DNA from: Castellaniella sp036379515 | Lineage (GTDB): Bacteria > Pseudomonadota > Gammaproteobacteria > Burkholderiales > Burkholderiaceae_B | NCBI RefSeq assembly: GCF_036379515.1 | Contig: NZ_DASVGN010000002.1 | Coordinates: 1 to 64,000 of the forward strand | Reading direction: 5' to 3' | DNA: 64,000 nucleotides | Shown: positions 26,588-34,827 of the stretch, piece after piece | Layout of the letters: the number at the start of each line of letters is the position of its first letter | How positions within the stretch are numbered: position 1 is the first letter of the stretch | Notes under the pieces: model-generated | The model's input: the letters and a program-made list of their open reading frames with translations, nothing else | Databases searched by the model: none | What the model was told of the DNA's origin: nothing | Made by a program: the position numbers and the translations under genes

Positions 26588-27941
26588 TCTCGTTCAGCAC
26601 AGCCAGGATGTCTTCGATCCGATCCACCGCGTGGACCTGCAGGCCCTCAATGGGCTGGCGCGGCACATTGGCACGCGGGATGACGGCACACTCGAAGCCC
26701 AGCTTGGCGGCTTCCCGAAGGCGTTCCTGCCCACGTGGCGCCGGCCGAATTTCGCCCGCCAGGCCGATTTCGCCAAAAGCGCACAACCGAGGTGGCAGCG
26801 GCCGGTCGCGCATGGACGAGATCATGGCCAACGCCACCGCGAGGTCGGCTGCTGGTTCCATGATGCGCACCCCGCCCACGGCATTGACGAACACGTCCTG
26901 GTCGTAGGTTGCAATCCCGGCATGCCGATGCAGGACGGCCAGCAGCATGGCAAGCCGGCTACTTTCCAGCCCCACCGACAGGCGGCGCGGATTGGGAACG
27001 TGAGCAGTATCCACCAAAGCCTGTACCTCGACCATCAACGGGCGCGTGCCTTCTTGTGTCGCCATCACGCAAGAACCTGCCACGTCCTTGGAATGGCCGG
27101 CCAGAAACAGGGCTGAGGGATTGCTCACTCCCCGCAGGCCACGATCCGTCATGGCGAAGACGCCGAGTTCGTTCACGGCGCCAAAGCGGTTCTTGACCGC
27201 GCGGACCAGGCGGAACGAGGTATGGGTGTCGCCCTCAAAGTACAGAACGGTATCCACGATATGCTCGAGGACACGAGGCCCGGCCAGCGCACCATCTTTG
27301 GTGACGTGTCCGATCATGATCAGCGTGATGCCCGTCTGTTTCGCGATCCGCGTAAGCTGCGCTGCACACTCTCGCACCTGAGATACAGATCCCGGTGCGG
27401 CCGTCAGCTCACTCGAATACACAGTCTGAATGGAATCAATCACGGCCACGCCGGGCTGGCGCTGCGTGAGGGCATCGATGATCTGTTCCAGCCGGATTTC
27501 GGCTAAAAGGTCGACCCCATCACCCGACACGCCCAGGCGCTGCGCACGCAGCGCCACCTGCTCGGCGGATTCTTCACCCGTGACATACAGGACGGGCCCG
27601 CGCTCAGAAAGACTGGCCAAGGCCTGCAGCAGCAAAGTGGATTTTCCAATACCAGGGTCGCCCCCAATGAGCACGACCGCTCCTGCGACCAGCCCACCGC
27701 CCAGCACACGGTCGAATTCTTCGATGCCGCTGGGGTTACGGATCTGCTCATGGGCCTCGATGTCGGCCAGGCGCCGCACGGGCGTGCTGCCGGCAAGCGG
27801 CGCAAATCGATGCGATGGTGCGGCTGATTCACGCGTTTCCTGGAGCGTGTTCCAGGCCCCGCAATGGGGGCATCGCCCCTCCCATTTGGCGCAGGCCGCT
27901 CCGCATTCCGTGCACAGAAAAAGCGTCTTTGCCTTGGCCAT
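26580..27941 (-). CDS. radA: DNA repair protein RadA/Sms
   Basis: This 453-residue RecA-like helicase promotes branch migration in homologous recombination. It shows the N-terminal zinc finger CTECG...CPHC (10-27), Walker A GGDPGIGKSTLL (about 94-105), the RadA-specific KNRFG motif (about 253) and a C-terminal Lon-protease-like domain (PADLAVALAMIS). The ATG overlaps the SDR stop by one base (TGATG). Length is normal. Confidence 0.97.
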   Translation of the reverse strand: MAKAKTLFLCTECGAACAKWEGRCPHCGAWNTLQETRESAAPSHRFAPLAGSTPVRRLADIEAHEQIRNPSGIEEFDRVLGGGLVAGAVVLIGGDPGIGKSTLLLQALASLSERGPVLYVTGEESAEQVALRAQRLGVSGDGVDLLAEIRLEQIIDALTQRQPGVAVIDSIQTVYSSELTAAPGSVSQVRECAAQLTRIAKQTGITLIMIGHVTKDGALAGPRVLEHIVDTVLYFEGDTHTSFRLVRAVKNRFGAVNELGVFAMTDRGLRGVSNPSALFLAGHSKDVAGSCVMATQEGTRPLMVEVQALVDTAHVPNPRRLSVGLESSRLAMLLAVLHRHAGIATYDQDVFVNAVGGVRIMEPAADLAVALAMISSMRDRPLPPRLCAFGEIGLAGEIRPAPRGQERLREAAKLGFECAVIPRANVPRQPIEGLQVHAVDRIEDILAVLNESA

Positions 27942-28657
27942 CAGCGGCCCGCCAGGCTACCGCCCCCATCGACCCCCAACTCCTGGCCCGTAATGTAGGA
28001 TGCTTCGTCGCCCAGCAGAAACACGACAGCGGCGGCCACCTCGGCCGCCTGCCCCAACCGCCCCATGGGAATGGTCGACAGGACAGTCTTTTCTGCGTCG
28101 CTACCCACCGGGTATTCGTCCCTGAACAAACCCGTCTCGACGGGGCCCGGTGAAACGGCGTTGACCGTCACTCCAAAGGGCGCCAGCTCAAGCGCCCAGG
28201 TCCGCGTGCATCCGAGCAGAGCGCTCTTGGCAGCCGAATAGCTGGTATGGCCCGCAGACCCATACACGGCGCGTCCGCAAATGTTCACGATGCGGCCCGC
28301 CTTGCGTGCTTTCATGCCCGGCACGAAGGCCTGCACGGCTTGCACAGCGACGCGCACGTTCAGATCGAACGACTGATAGAGTGAAGCCAGATCGACCTCG
28401 CCCAAGGCCTCTGCCATGACCGGTCCCACACAATTGACGACGGCATCGACCGGATATTTCTCGCGGATGGCGCGCAGCAGTTCTTCGGTTTCGCCCGCAT
28501 TGGCCAGATCACAGGCATACAGATAGCCAGGAAAGTCGATGTCGGCGGTATTGCGTGCGAGGCCCACCACATGGCAACCTTGGTCGGCCAGCCGCTGACT
28601 GATGGCCCAGCCTATGCCTTTGGTGGCACCCGTCACGAGCACACAACTGTTTTTCAT
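27941..28657 (-). CDS. short-chain dehydrogenase/reductase with a substituted catalytic serine
   Basis: This 238-residue classical SDR has TGATKGIG (9-16) for cofactor binding, NCVG (75-78), the structural Asn100, and YSAAK with Tyr140 and Lys144. The catalytic Ser normally found in an N-I-S-S context is missing: positions 125-128 read N-I-C-G, so Gly128 occupies the Ser site. The C-terminus GQELGVDGGG is typical. The enzyme may have low activity, a different reaction or use another residue. The start overlaps the alr stop (TAATG) and the stop overlaps radA, so it belongs to the same operon. Its substrate is unknown. Confidence 0.88.
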   Translation of the reverse strand: MKNSCVLVTGATKGIGWAISQRLADQGCHVVGLARNTADIDFPGYLYACDLANAGETEELLRAIREKYPVDAVVNCVGPVMAEALGEVDLASLYQSFDLNVRVAVQAVQAFVPGMKARKAGRIVNICGRAVYGSAGHTSYSAAKSALLGCTRTWALELAPFGVTVNAVSPGPVETGLFRDEYPVGSDAEKTVLSTIPMGRLGQAAEVAAAVVFLLGDEASYITGQELGVDGGGSLAGR

Positions 28658-29796
28658 TATGAATTTCCGAGAGTGGAACGGGTTGACACCTGGCGTGGCA
28701 CACGAGGCATCACGGCCGTAAGCAGTTCATAGCCAATAGTGCCACACGACTGGGCGACCTCGTCGACCGAAGGCCCGCCCTGCCCCCAGAGTACAACGGG
28801 CGAGCCCACATGGGCCTGCGGTACCGGGTCAAGATCCACGGCAAGCATATCCATGGATACCCGCCCCAGCAGACGCGTGCGGACCCCCGCCACTGTGACC
28901 GGGGTGCCTGTGACGGCATGCCGGGGATAGCCGTCGGCATATCCACAGGCCACGATACCCACCCGAGTGGCCCGTGTGGCCCTGAACGTCTGCCCATACC
29001 CGATCGCCTCACCGGCCGGCAATACGTGGGCACTGATCAACTGGGCGCTGAGCGTCATGGCCGGACGCAAACCCAGAGATTCAGCCGAGCGATCCGCGAA
29101 AGGCGACGCGCCATATAGACAGATGCCCGGGCGCACCCACTGCGCATGATCGGTCACGTGCGCGGCGAAACCTGGTGTGAGCGTGGCGGCCGAATTGCAT
29201 ACGCTCACCGGCCCCGGCAAACCTTGAGTCGCCCGCTGAAACCGTGCCAGTTGCTCGGACGTGACGTCTGGATCGTCATCGGCGCGTGCGAAATGAGTCA
29301 TCTTGCCGATCTCGGCCAAAACCCCTGATGCCTTCAATGCCAGTGCCCGATCAAATGCCGCACGATATTCATCGGGCTGGAAACCCAGCCGATGCATCCC
29401 GCTGTTGAGCTTGACGAAAGCATTCAAGCCGCGCACGGCAGGCGTGGCCTCAAGCATGGACAGTTGCTCGGCACAATGCAAGGTGGTCGCAATACCGTAC
29501 TGCTGAAGAACAGAAATATCCGCCGGCTCAAAAAAACCTTCGAGCAATAGCAGCGGCCCCTTCCAGCCTGATTCTCGGCAATGGATGGCTTCGTCCAAAT
29601 CCAGCATGGCCAGCCCATCTGCTTTGGCAAAGCCGCATAAGGCCACGTCCAGCCCATGACCATAGGCATGCGCCTTGATGACGGCCCAGATGAACGGGGC
29701 CTGGCCCTGCGCATCCTGAGCCAGATGCTGGCGTACGACGTGCAAGTTGTGGGACAAGGCTTCGGTGTCTAGAGTCGCCAGAATCGGGCGAGGCAT
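28657..29796 (-). CDS. alr: alanine racemase
   Basis: This 379-residue PLP enzyme converts L- to D-alanine for peptidoglycan. The PLP-lysine lies in AVIKAHAYGHG, with His in place of the usual Asn after the Lys-Ala; the second catalytic Tyr is in ACGYADGYPR, and RVSMDM is the usual C-terminal segment. ATG 29796 is preferred over a TTG four codons upstream because GGGGGAT lies 5-6 bases before it. It is the first gene of the run alr-SDR-radA-TSUP-kdkA. Whether this is the biosynthetic Alr or a catabolic DadX is not settled. Confidence 0.94.
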   Translation of the reverse strand: MPRPILATLDTEALSHNLHVVRQHLAQDAQGQAPFIWAVIKAHAYGHGLDVALCGFAKADGLAMLDLDEAIHCRESGWKGPLLLLEGFFEPADISVLQQYGIATTLHCAEQLSMLEATPAVRGLNAFVKLNSGMHRLGFQPDEYRAAFDRALALKASGVLAEIGKMTHFARADDDPDVTSEQLARFQRATQGLPGPVSVCNSAATLTPGFAAHVTDHAQWVRPGICLYGASPFADRSAESLGLRPAMTLSAQLISAHVLPAGEAIGYGQTFRATRATRVGIVACGYADGYPRHAVTGTPVTVAGVRTRLLGRVSMDMLAVDLDPVPQAHVGSPVVLWGQGGPSVDEVAQSCGTIGYELLTAVMPRVPRQVSTRSTLGNS

Positions 29797-29903
29797 GGAA
29801 TCCCCCAAAAGCTAGAATGGCACCACCCACAGCGGCAGGCCGCGCTCAGTATACTGCCTGCCATCCAACGCGATCTCACGGATCAATTCCTCGCTTCACC
29901 GCC

Positions 29904-30773
29904 ATGACTCCCGACGAATACTGCAAGAACAAGGCCGCCCAAAGCGGTACGAGTTTCCACTATGCCTTCCTGTTCCTGCCCCCCGCACAACGGCGGGCCA
30001 TGACTGCACTGCAAGCCTTTTGCCGTGAGGTCGAGGATATCGTGGAACAAACCACCGAGGCCTCTGTGGCACGCATGAAGCTCGCCTGGTGGCGCAGCCA
30101 GGTCGAGCTCATGTTTGGCGGCAAACCCGACCACCCTGTGGCGATCGCGCTGACACCCCATATCGCTGCCTGCGCGCTGACGGCAGATCCTTTCTATGCT
30201 GTCATCGAAGCCTCTGAGCGCAACCTGGACCAGTTCCGTTATCCGGATCGGGCTGCACTTCAGCAGTACTGCTGGCTTGCCAGTGGCCGGATCAGCGGTC
30301 TCACGGCGGGAATCCTGGGAGAACCCTCACCATCCGCCATGAAGTTTGCCGAAGCACTGGGAATTGCCCTGCAAATGAGCACGATCCTCGCCGACGTAGG
30401 TGAAGACGCGCGTCGCGGGCGCATCTACCTGCCCGCAGACGCGATGGATCGTCATTCAGTGACCGTCAACGAAGTACTGGATGGACATTACTCGGCTCAA
30501 TTTCAGGCGCTGATGGGCGAGGAGCTGAAGGACACGCGAGCACTCTACCGTGACGCCATGCAATTGCTGGACGAAGCGGACAGGCGGGCGCAGCGCCCGA
30601 ACTTGATTCTCGCCGCCATCCATTGGACCTTGCTGGGTGAACTGGAACGCGATGGCTGGCACGTGCTGGACCAGCGTATCGCGCTCACTCCCATCCGCAA
30701 ATTCTGGCTTGCGTGGCGGACCTGGGTCAATGGCGGCCGTCATATCGCTCGTCAGCTGGCAACACACCCTTGA
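29904..30773 (+). CDS. squalene/phytoene synthase family protein (HpnD-like) with altered active-site motifs
   Basis: This 289-residue protein looks like presqualene-diphosphate synthase HpnD over its whole length (MTPDEYC start, SFHYAFLFLPP, VARMKLAWWRSQVE, ARRGRIYLP). Key positions differ. The first Asp motif, usually DDxxD, reads EDIVE (44-48); the Tyr before AFCR is Gln37; the second motif has TILADVGED (160-168) where NILRDVGED is expected, though Asp164 and Asp168 remain; the usual VAG region reads LASG. It may be a divergent or inactive member. No other hopanoid or carotenoid gene is in the window. It starts 107 bp from alr in the opposite direction. Confidence 0.85.
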   Translation: MTPDEYCKNKAAQSGTSFHYAFLFLPPAQRRAMTALQAFCREVEDIVEQTTEASVARMKLAWWRSQVELMFGGKPDHPVAIALTPHIAACALTADPFYAVIEASERNLDQFRYPDRAALQQYCWLASGRISGLTAGILGEPSPSAMKFAEALGIALQMSTILADVGEDARRGRIYLPADAMDRHSVTVNEVLDGHYSAQFQALMGEELKDTRALYRDAMQLLDEADRRAQRPNLILAAIHWTLLGELERDGWHVLDQRIALTPIRKFWLAWRTWVNGGRHIARQLATHP

Positions 30774-30785
30774 CCTATGGCGCGC

Positions 30786-31751
30786 TCAGGAGACCCCCGC
30801 ACGGGGGCCGGCCAAACCCGTGCGCCGGCCCATCAGGGTGCGCTTCCCGAACAGGCTTTCGATGAGTTCCACGGCCACCCGCGCGGTAGCATTACGCACG
30901 TCCAGGGCCGGGTTGAGCTCCACGATGTCCACCGACCCCACACGACCGGTGTCCGCCAGCATTTCCATGCACAACTGAGCCTCGCGCCACGTAGGGCCCC
31001 CGAGCACCGTGGTCCCAACGCCAGGCGCATAACCGGGATCGAGAAAATCGACGTCAAAGCTCACGTGCACGTGAGCATCAACCGGCAAGTCCGCCAGCGC
31101 AGCCTCCATCACCGCCCGCATGCCCCATTCATCGATCGCCCGCATGTCGTAGACGTCCAGCCCCTGCGCATAGACGAATTCGCGCTCTCCAGCATCCACG
31201 CTGCGAATTCCGATCATCCGCATCTCATCAGGGACCAAGGCGGGTTCAGCCCCGCCCAGACAGACCAGCTCGTCGGGCCCAAAGCCACACAGGCAGGCCA
31301 CCGGCATGCCGTGAATGTTGCCACTGGGGGTGAGTTGCACCGTATTGAAATCCGTATGCGCATCGAGCCAGAACACGCGCAAAGGCTGATGGCGTTGATG
31401 ACAATAGCGCGCCACTGCTCCGACCGACCCGACACCCAGGCTATGGTCTCCGCCCAACATCATGGGCAGTCGGCCTGCTTGCATCTGCTCCCTCACGGCG
31501 GCGTGAATACGCCGATTCCACTCAACTACCTGCGCAAGGTGACGATATCCCTGATCTGGCGGTAGCCAGGGATTGGCGGGCCCGGCAAGATTTCCGGTAT
31601 CCATGACGGTACAGCCGCGCCCCTGCAAGGCGCGCGCCAACCCGGCTACCCGCAGCGCCTCGGGGCCCATGGAAGCCCCGCGGGTTCCCGCGCCAATGTC
31701 GGTCGGCACACCGATCAACGCCACTACAGGTGAAGCCGCAGACCCAGTCAT
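30786..31751 (-). CDS. rocF: arginase
   Basis: This 321-residue manganese enzyme splits arginine into ornithine and urea. The metal-binding motifs are present: GGDHS, DAHTDFN and SFDVDFLDP. The ATG at 31751 follows AAGGAG at five bases; a GTG two codons upstream is less likely. The gene lies 9 bp after ornithine cyclodeaminase on the same strand, so the two probably turn arginine into proline. Agmatinase is a related alternative, but the NIHGMP segment and partner gene favour arginase. Confidence 0.93.
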   Translation of the reverse strand: MTGSAASPVVALIGVPTDIGAGTRGASMGPEALRVAGLARALQGRGCTVMDTGNLAGPANPWLPPDQGYRHLAQVVEWNRRIHAAVREQMQAGRLPMMLGGDHSLGVGSVGAVARYCHQRHQPLRVFWLDAHTDFNTVQLTPSGNIHGMPVACLCGFGPDELVCLGGAEPALVPDEMRMIGIRSVDAGEREFVYAQGLDVYDMRAIDEWGMRAVMEAALADLPVDAHVHVSFDVDFLDPGYAPGVGTTVLGGPTWREAQLCMEMLADTGRVGSVDIVELNPALDVRNATARVAVELIESLFGKRTLMGRRTGLAGPRAGVS

Positions 31752-31760
31752 GGCCACTCC

Positions 31761-32846
31761 TTACGCACGCACCGCTTCGGGCTCGTGCACGGATTGCGCA
31801 AGCCACCATCCAAACAAATCCCTTGGATCATCCTGCGAGGAAGTGACGTCCACCCACGAGCCCACCCCAAAGCGTTCCGCTGCAGCGCGAAGGAAGCGAA
31901 GCGCAGCATAATCCTCGAGGGCAAACCCCACGGAGTCGAACACGGTGATCTGATCGGGCCCAACCCGGCCCGGAGCGACCCCCGTCAGGACCTGCCACAG
32001 CTCGACAACCGGAAAATCAGCCGGCATCTGCTGAATCTCACCTTCTTCCCGGGTCTGCGGCACGTATTCCACAAAGACCGAAGCCCTTGGGAGGACAGCA
32101 GGATCGAGTTCTGTCTTGCCGGGACTATCACCGCCTACGGCGTTGATGTGCATGCCTGGTTCGAGCATGTTGGCCGTCAGCACCTGAGCAGGGCCTTGAT
32201 GAGCCGTCAAGGTACTCACGATGTCGGCGCCCTGGATGGCCTGTGCCGCAGAGTCGCAGATCTGAATACGGAATGGCGTGTCAAAGGCATGAGCATTCAG
32301 CAGATTGCGCTGCAAGCGTTCGGAGGCAGCCTGATCCAGGTCGTACAGGCGCAGATCCTGAATCCCCAACAACGCACGAAAAGCCATTGCCTGAAAATCG
32401 CTTTGTGCACCGTTACCGATGATTGCCATGACCCGGCTGTCCGGTCGCGCCAAGGTGCGCGCTGCTAGCGCGGAATTCGCCGCCGTGCGCAAGGCGGTCG
32501 TCAGCGTCAGTTCACTGAGCAAACGGATCATGCCGGTATCGCAGTCCAGCAGGGCTCCCATGGCCATCACGGTCGGCAGACCGTACCGCCCATTGTCCGG
32601 ATGACCGTTGACGCATTTGAAGGTGTAATGTCGGCCATCCGTGATCGGCATGAGCTCGATGACGCCTGCGTCCGTGTAGGCACCGATGCGCGAAGCCTTG
32701 TCGAAATCAGGCCAGCGCAAATAATCTTCTTTCAGGATACCGGCCAATTCTTGCAATGCCGCAGGAACGCCCATGAGATGAAGCAAACGCGCCACATCGT
32801 GGGTATCCAGCAGCCGGGTGCGAGGCCGTGTGATGGAAGTCTTCAT
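31761..32846 (-). CDS. ornithine cyclodeaminase
   Basis: This 361-residue enzyme of the OCD/mu-crystallin family converts ornithine to proline and ammonia using bound NAD. The Rossmann motif IGNGAQSDFQ and the INAVGGDSPGKTEL segment with the catalytic Asp are seen. Length is normal. The start ATG at 32846 was chosen from homology; the frame is open 17 codons further. It precedes arginase and diverges from an Lrp/AsnC regulator, a common arrangement for an arginine-utilisation unit induced by arginine or ornithine. Confidence 0.94.
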   Translation of the reverse strand: MKTSITRPRTRLLDTHDVARLLHLMGVPAALQELAGILKEDYLRWPDFDKASRIGAYTDAGVIELMPITDGRHYTFKCVNGHPDNGRYGLPTVMAMGALLDCDTGMIRLLSELTLTTALRTAANSALAARTLARPDSRVMAIIGNGAQSDFQAMAFRALLGIQDLRLYDLDQAASERLQRNLLNAHAFDTPFRIQICDSAAQAIQGADIVSTLTAHQGPAQVLTANMLEPGMHINAVGGDSPGKTELDPAVLPRASVFVEYVPQTREEGEIQQMPADFPVVELWQVLTGVAPGRVGPDQITVFDSVGFALEDYAALRFLRAAAERFGVGSWVDVTSSQDDPRDLFGWWLAQSVHEPEAVRA

Positions 32847-32892
32847 GGCGTATCTCCAGAATGGATCTGCATTCAGTCTGGAGCACGGACGC

Positions 32893-32908
32893 GACAATGT
32901 ATATCGTC
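32893..32908. promoter_or_regulatory. candidate Lrp/AsnC operator between the arginine-catabolism genes and their regulator
   Basis: GACAATGTATATCGTC is a 16-bp palindrome with 12 symmetric positions and an AT-rich centre, like known Lrp/AsnC sites. It overlaps one arm of a second inverted repeat, GTCAATTT (32906-32913) and AAATTGAC (32932-32939). All lie in the 133-bp divergent gap, where the regulator could control both directions. No footprint data are implied. Confidence 0.5.
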
Positions 32909-32979
32909 AATTTCGCCTGAGAAACGACATAAAATTGACAGATTGCTGCCTCTGACTGTGCACATTGAGCAAACACGCC

Positions 32980-33405
32980 ATGGACACCCTCGATCAAACC
33001 CTCATCCGCCTGCTACGCGCCAACGCGCGAGCCAGTATCGCCACGCTGGCGCACCGCCTTGGGGTAGCGCGTGGCACCGTGACGCAACGCATGAGAAAAC
33101 TGGAAGACGCCGGCCTGATTGTTGGCTATACCGTACGCCTGCGGCCAGACGCCCAACCGCAGGCGATTCAGGCCTGGATGTGCATCGCCGTCGAAGGCAA
33201 CGAAGCCCGTACCGTCATCGCCAGCCTGCTGGGCGAACCGGGCGTTGCCACCTTGCACGATACCAATGGGCGCTGGGACCTGTTGGCCGAATTGCGCGCC
33301 TCGGATCTGCAAGAGCTATCGCAAGTGCTAGAGCGCATCCGGTTGATTCGGGGGATCAGCCAGTCAGAGACCAGCATCCACCTGAAGACGTACCGAACCG
33401 CCTAG
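32980..33405 (+). CDS. Lrp/AsnC family transcriptional regulator
   Basis: This 141-residue regulator has an N-terminal winged helix-turn-helix (LDQTLIRLLRANARASIATL, ARGTVTQRMRKLEDAGLI) and a C-terminal RAM/effector-binding domain (about 65-141). It would bind an amino acid, plausibly arginine, ornithine or proline, and control the divergent arginase operon and itself. ATG 32980 was chosen; a TTG five codons upstream is possible. The candidate operator at 32893-32908 lies in between. The function is inferred from position. Confidence 0.93.
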   Translation: MDTLDQTLIRLLRANARASIATLAHRLGVARGTVTQRMRKLEDAGLIVGYTVRLRPDAQPQAIQAWMCIAVEGNEARTVIASLLGEPGVATLHDTNGRWDLLAELRASDLQELSQVLERIRLIRGISQSETSIHLKTYRTA

Positions 33406-33426
33406 TCCAAGCCCCAGGAACCCCGG

Positions 33427-34827
33427 CTACAGTGCATGCTGCTGCACGTAGTCGGCGACCTGCTGCACGCTGCAATCGATGATCCGGACACGCTGCTCAC
33501 GCCGGGACAAGTCAGCCAGCGCCTCCGGGACCGGAGGCCGAATGCCCGTGGCCTCTTCGATGGTGGCCGAAAACTTGGCCGGCAAAGCAGTCTCCAGTAC
33601 CAGCATGGGGACGCCGTCCTCGAGGTGTTCGCGGGCTACCTTGACTCCGTCAGCCGTGTGCGGGTCGATCAACACCCCCGCTTCCTGATGCACAGAGCGA
33701 ATGGTCTGCAGGCGATCAGCATGCGAACTGGAGCCCGCCACAAACCCGTATTCGGCGGTGAATTTGGGCTTGAGCGCCGACAAATCGAACTGCCCGTTTT
33801 GCTTCAACTCTTGCATGAGCGTCACCACCCGACGGGGGTCGCGCCCCACCAGATCGAAGATGAAGCGCTCAAAATTCGAAGCCCTGGAGATGTCCATGGA
33901 AGGGCTGGACGTCGCAAGGGTCTGACGGGCCGATCGGGGGCGATAGACCCCTGTGCGGAAAAATTCTTCGAGCACGTTGTTCTCGTTGGTGGCCAGCACC
34001 AGACGACGGATCGGCAAACCCATTTGACGGGCGATATGTCCCGCAAGAATGTTGCCAAAATTGCCCGAAGGCACGGCAAACGAGACTTCTTCACCCGGGA
34101 GATGGGTCATGCGCAACCACCCCCAGACGTAATAAACGACCTGCGCCGCGATCCGGGCCCAGTTGATGGAATTTACCGCCCCCAGATGATGTGCACTTTT
34201 GAAGGCCAGATCGCCCGAGAGTGCCTTGACGATGTCCTGGCACTCGTCGAACACCCCGCGCACGGCCAGATTATGGATATTGGCATCCTGCAGGGAATAC
34301 ATCTGGGCACGCTGAAAATCGCTCATCCGGCCGTGTGGAGAGAGCATGAACACCGCCACACCTTTTTTACCGCGCAACGCATATTCGGCGGCAGACCCCG
34401 TGTCTCCCGAGGTGGCCCCCAGAATATTGAGCGTCTGGCCCCGTTGCGCCAGGACTGCTTCAAAGACTTCGCCCAGAAACTGCATGGCCATGTCCTTGAA
34501 CGCCAGCGTCGGGCCTTCGGACAGCCCGAGCAGCGACAGACCGGACGACAAGGGCTTCACAGGCGCAATACGCGGAAATACGCTGGGGGCATAGGCGGCC
34601 CTGGTCATGCGTTGTAGGGCCTCGGGGGTCATATCGTCGATGAACAGACCCAGTACCTGGGCGGCCAGATCGGCGTAATCCAGGTTGCGCCACGCTTCAA
34701 GTTGCACAGAAGACAACTTGGGCAGACTGGCTGGCAGAGTCAACCCGCCATCCGGTGCCAGCCCTTCGAGCAAGATATCGCAAAATGGCAGGGGGGCCAT
34801 CCCGCCCCGAGTCGACAGGTATTTCAA
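33427..34827 (-). CDS. thrC: threonine synthase
   Basis: This 466-residue PLP enzyme converts O-phosphohomoserine to threonine. It is the long form found in proteobacteria. The PLP-lysine is in LAFKDMAMQFLG (about 108-119), the phosphate-binding loop is GATSGDTGSAAEYAL, and NFGNILAGH is characteristic. The start overlaps the hom stop by four bases. It is last in alaC-hom-thrC. The homoserine kinase step must be encoded elsewhere. Confidence 0.97.
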   Translation of the reverse strand: MKYLSTRGGMAPLPFCDILLEGLAPDGGLTLPASLPKLSSVQLEAWRNLDYADLAAQVLGLFIDDMTPEALQRMTRAAYAPSVFPRIAPVKPLSSGLSLLGLSEGPTLAFKDMAMQFLGEVFEAVLAQRGQTLNILGATSGDTGSAAEYALRGKKGVAVFMLSPHGRMSDFQRAQMYSLQDANIHNLAVRGVFDECQDIVKALSGDLAFKSAHHLGAVNSINWARIAAQVVYYVWGWLRMTHLPGEEVSFAVPSGNFGNILAGHIARQMGLPIRRLVLATNENNVLEEFFRTGVYRPRSARQTLATSSPSMDISRASNFERFIFDLVGRDPRRVVTLMQELKQNGQFDLSALKPKFTAEYGFVAGSSSHADRLQTIRSVHQEAGVLIDPHTADGVKVAREHLEDGVPMLVLETALPAKFSATIEEATGIRPPVPEALADLSRREQRVRIIDCSVQQVADYVQQHAL

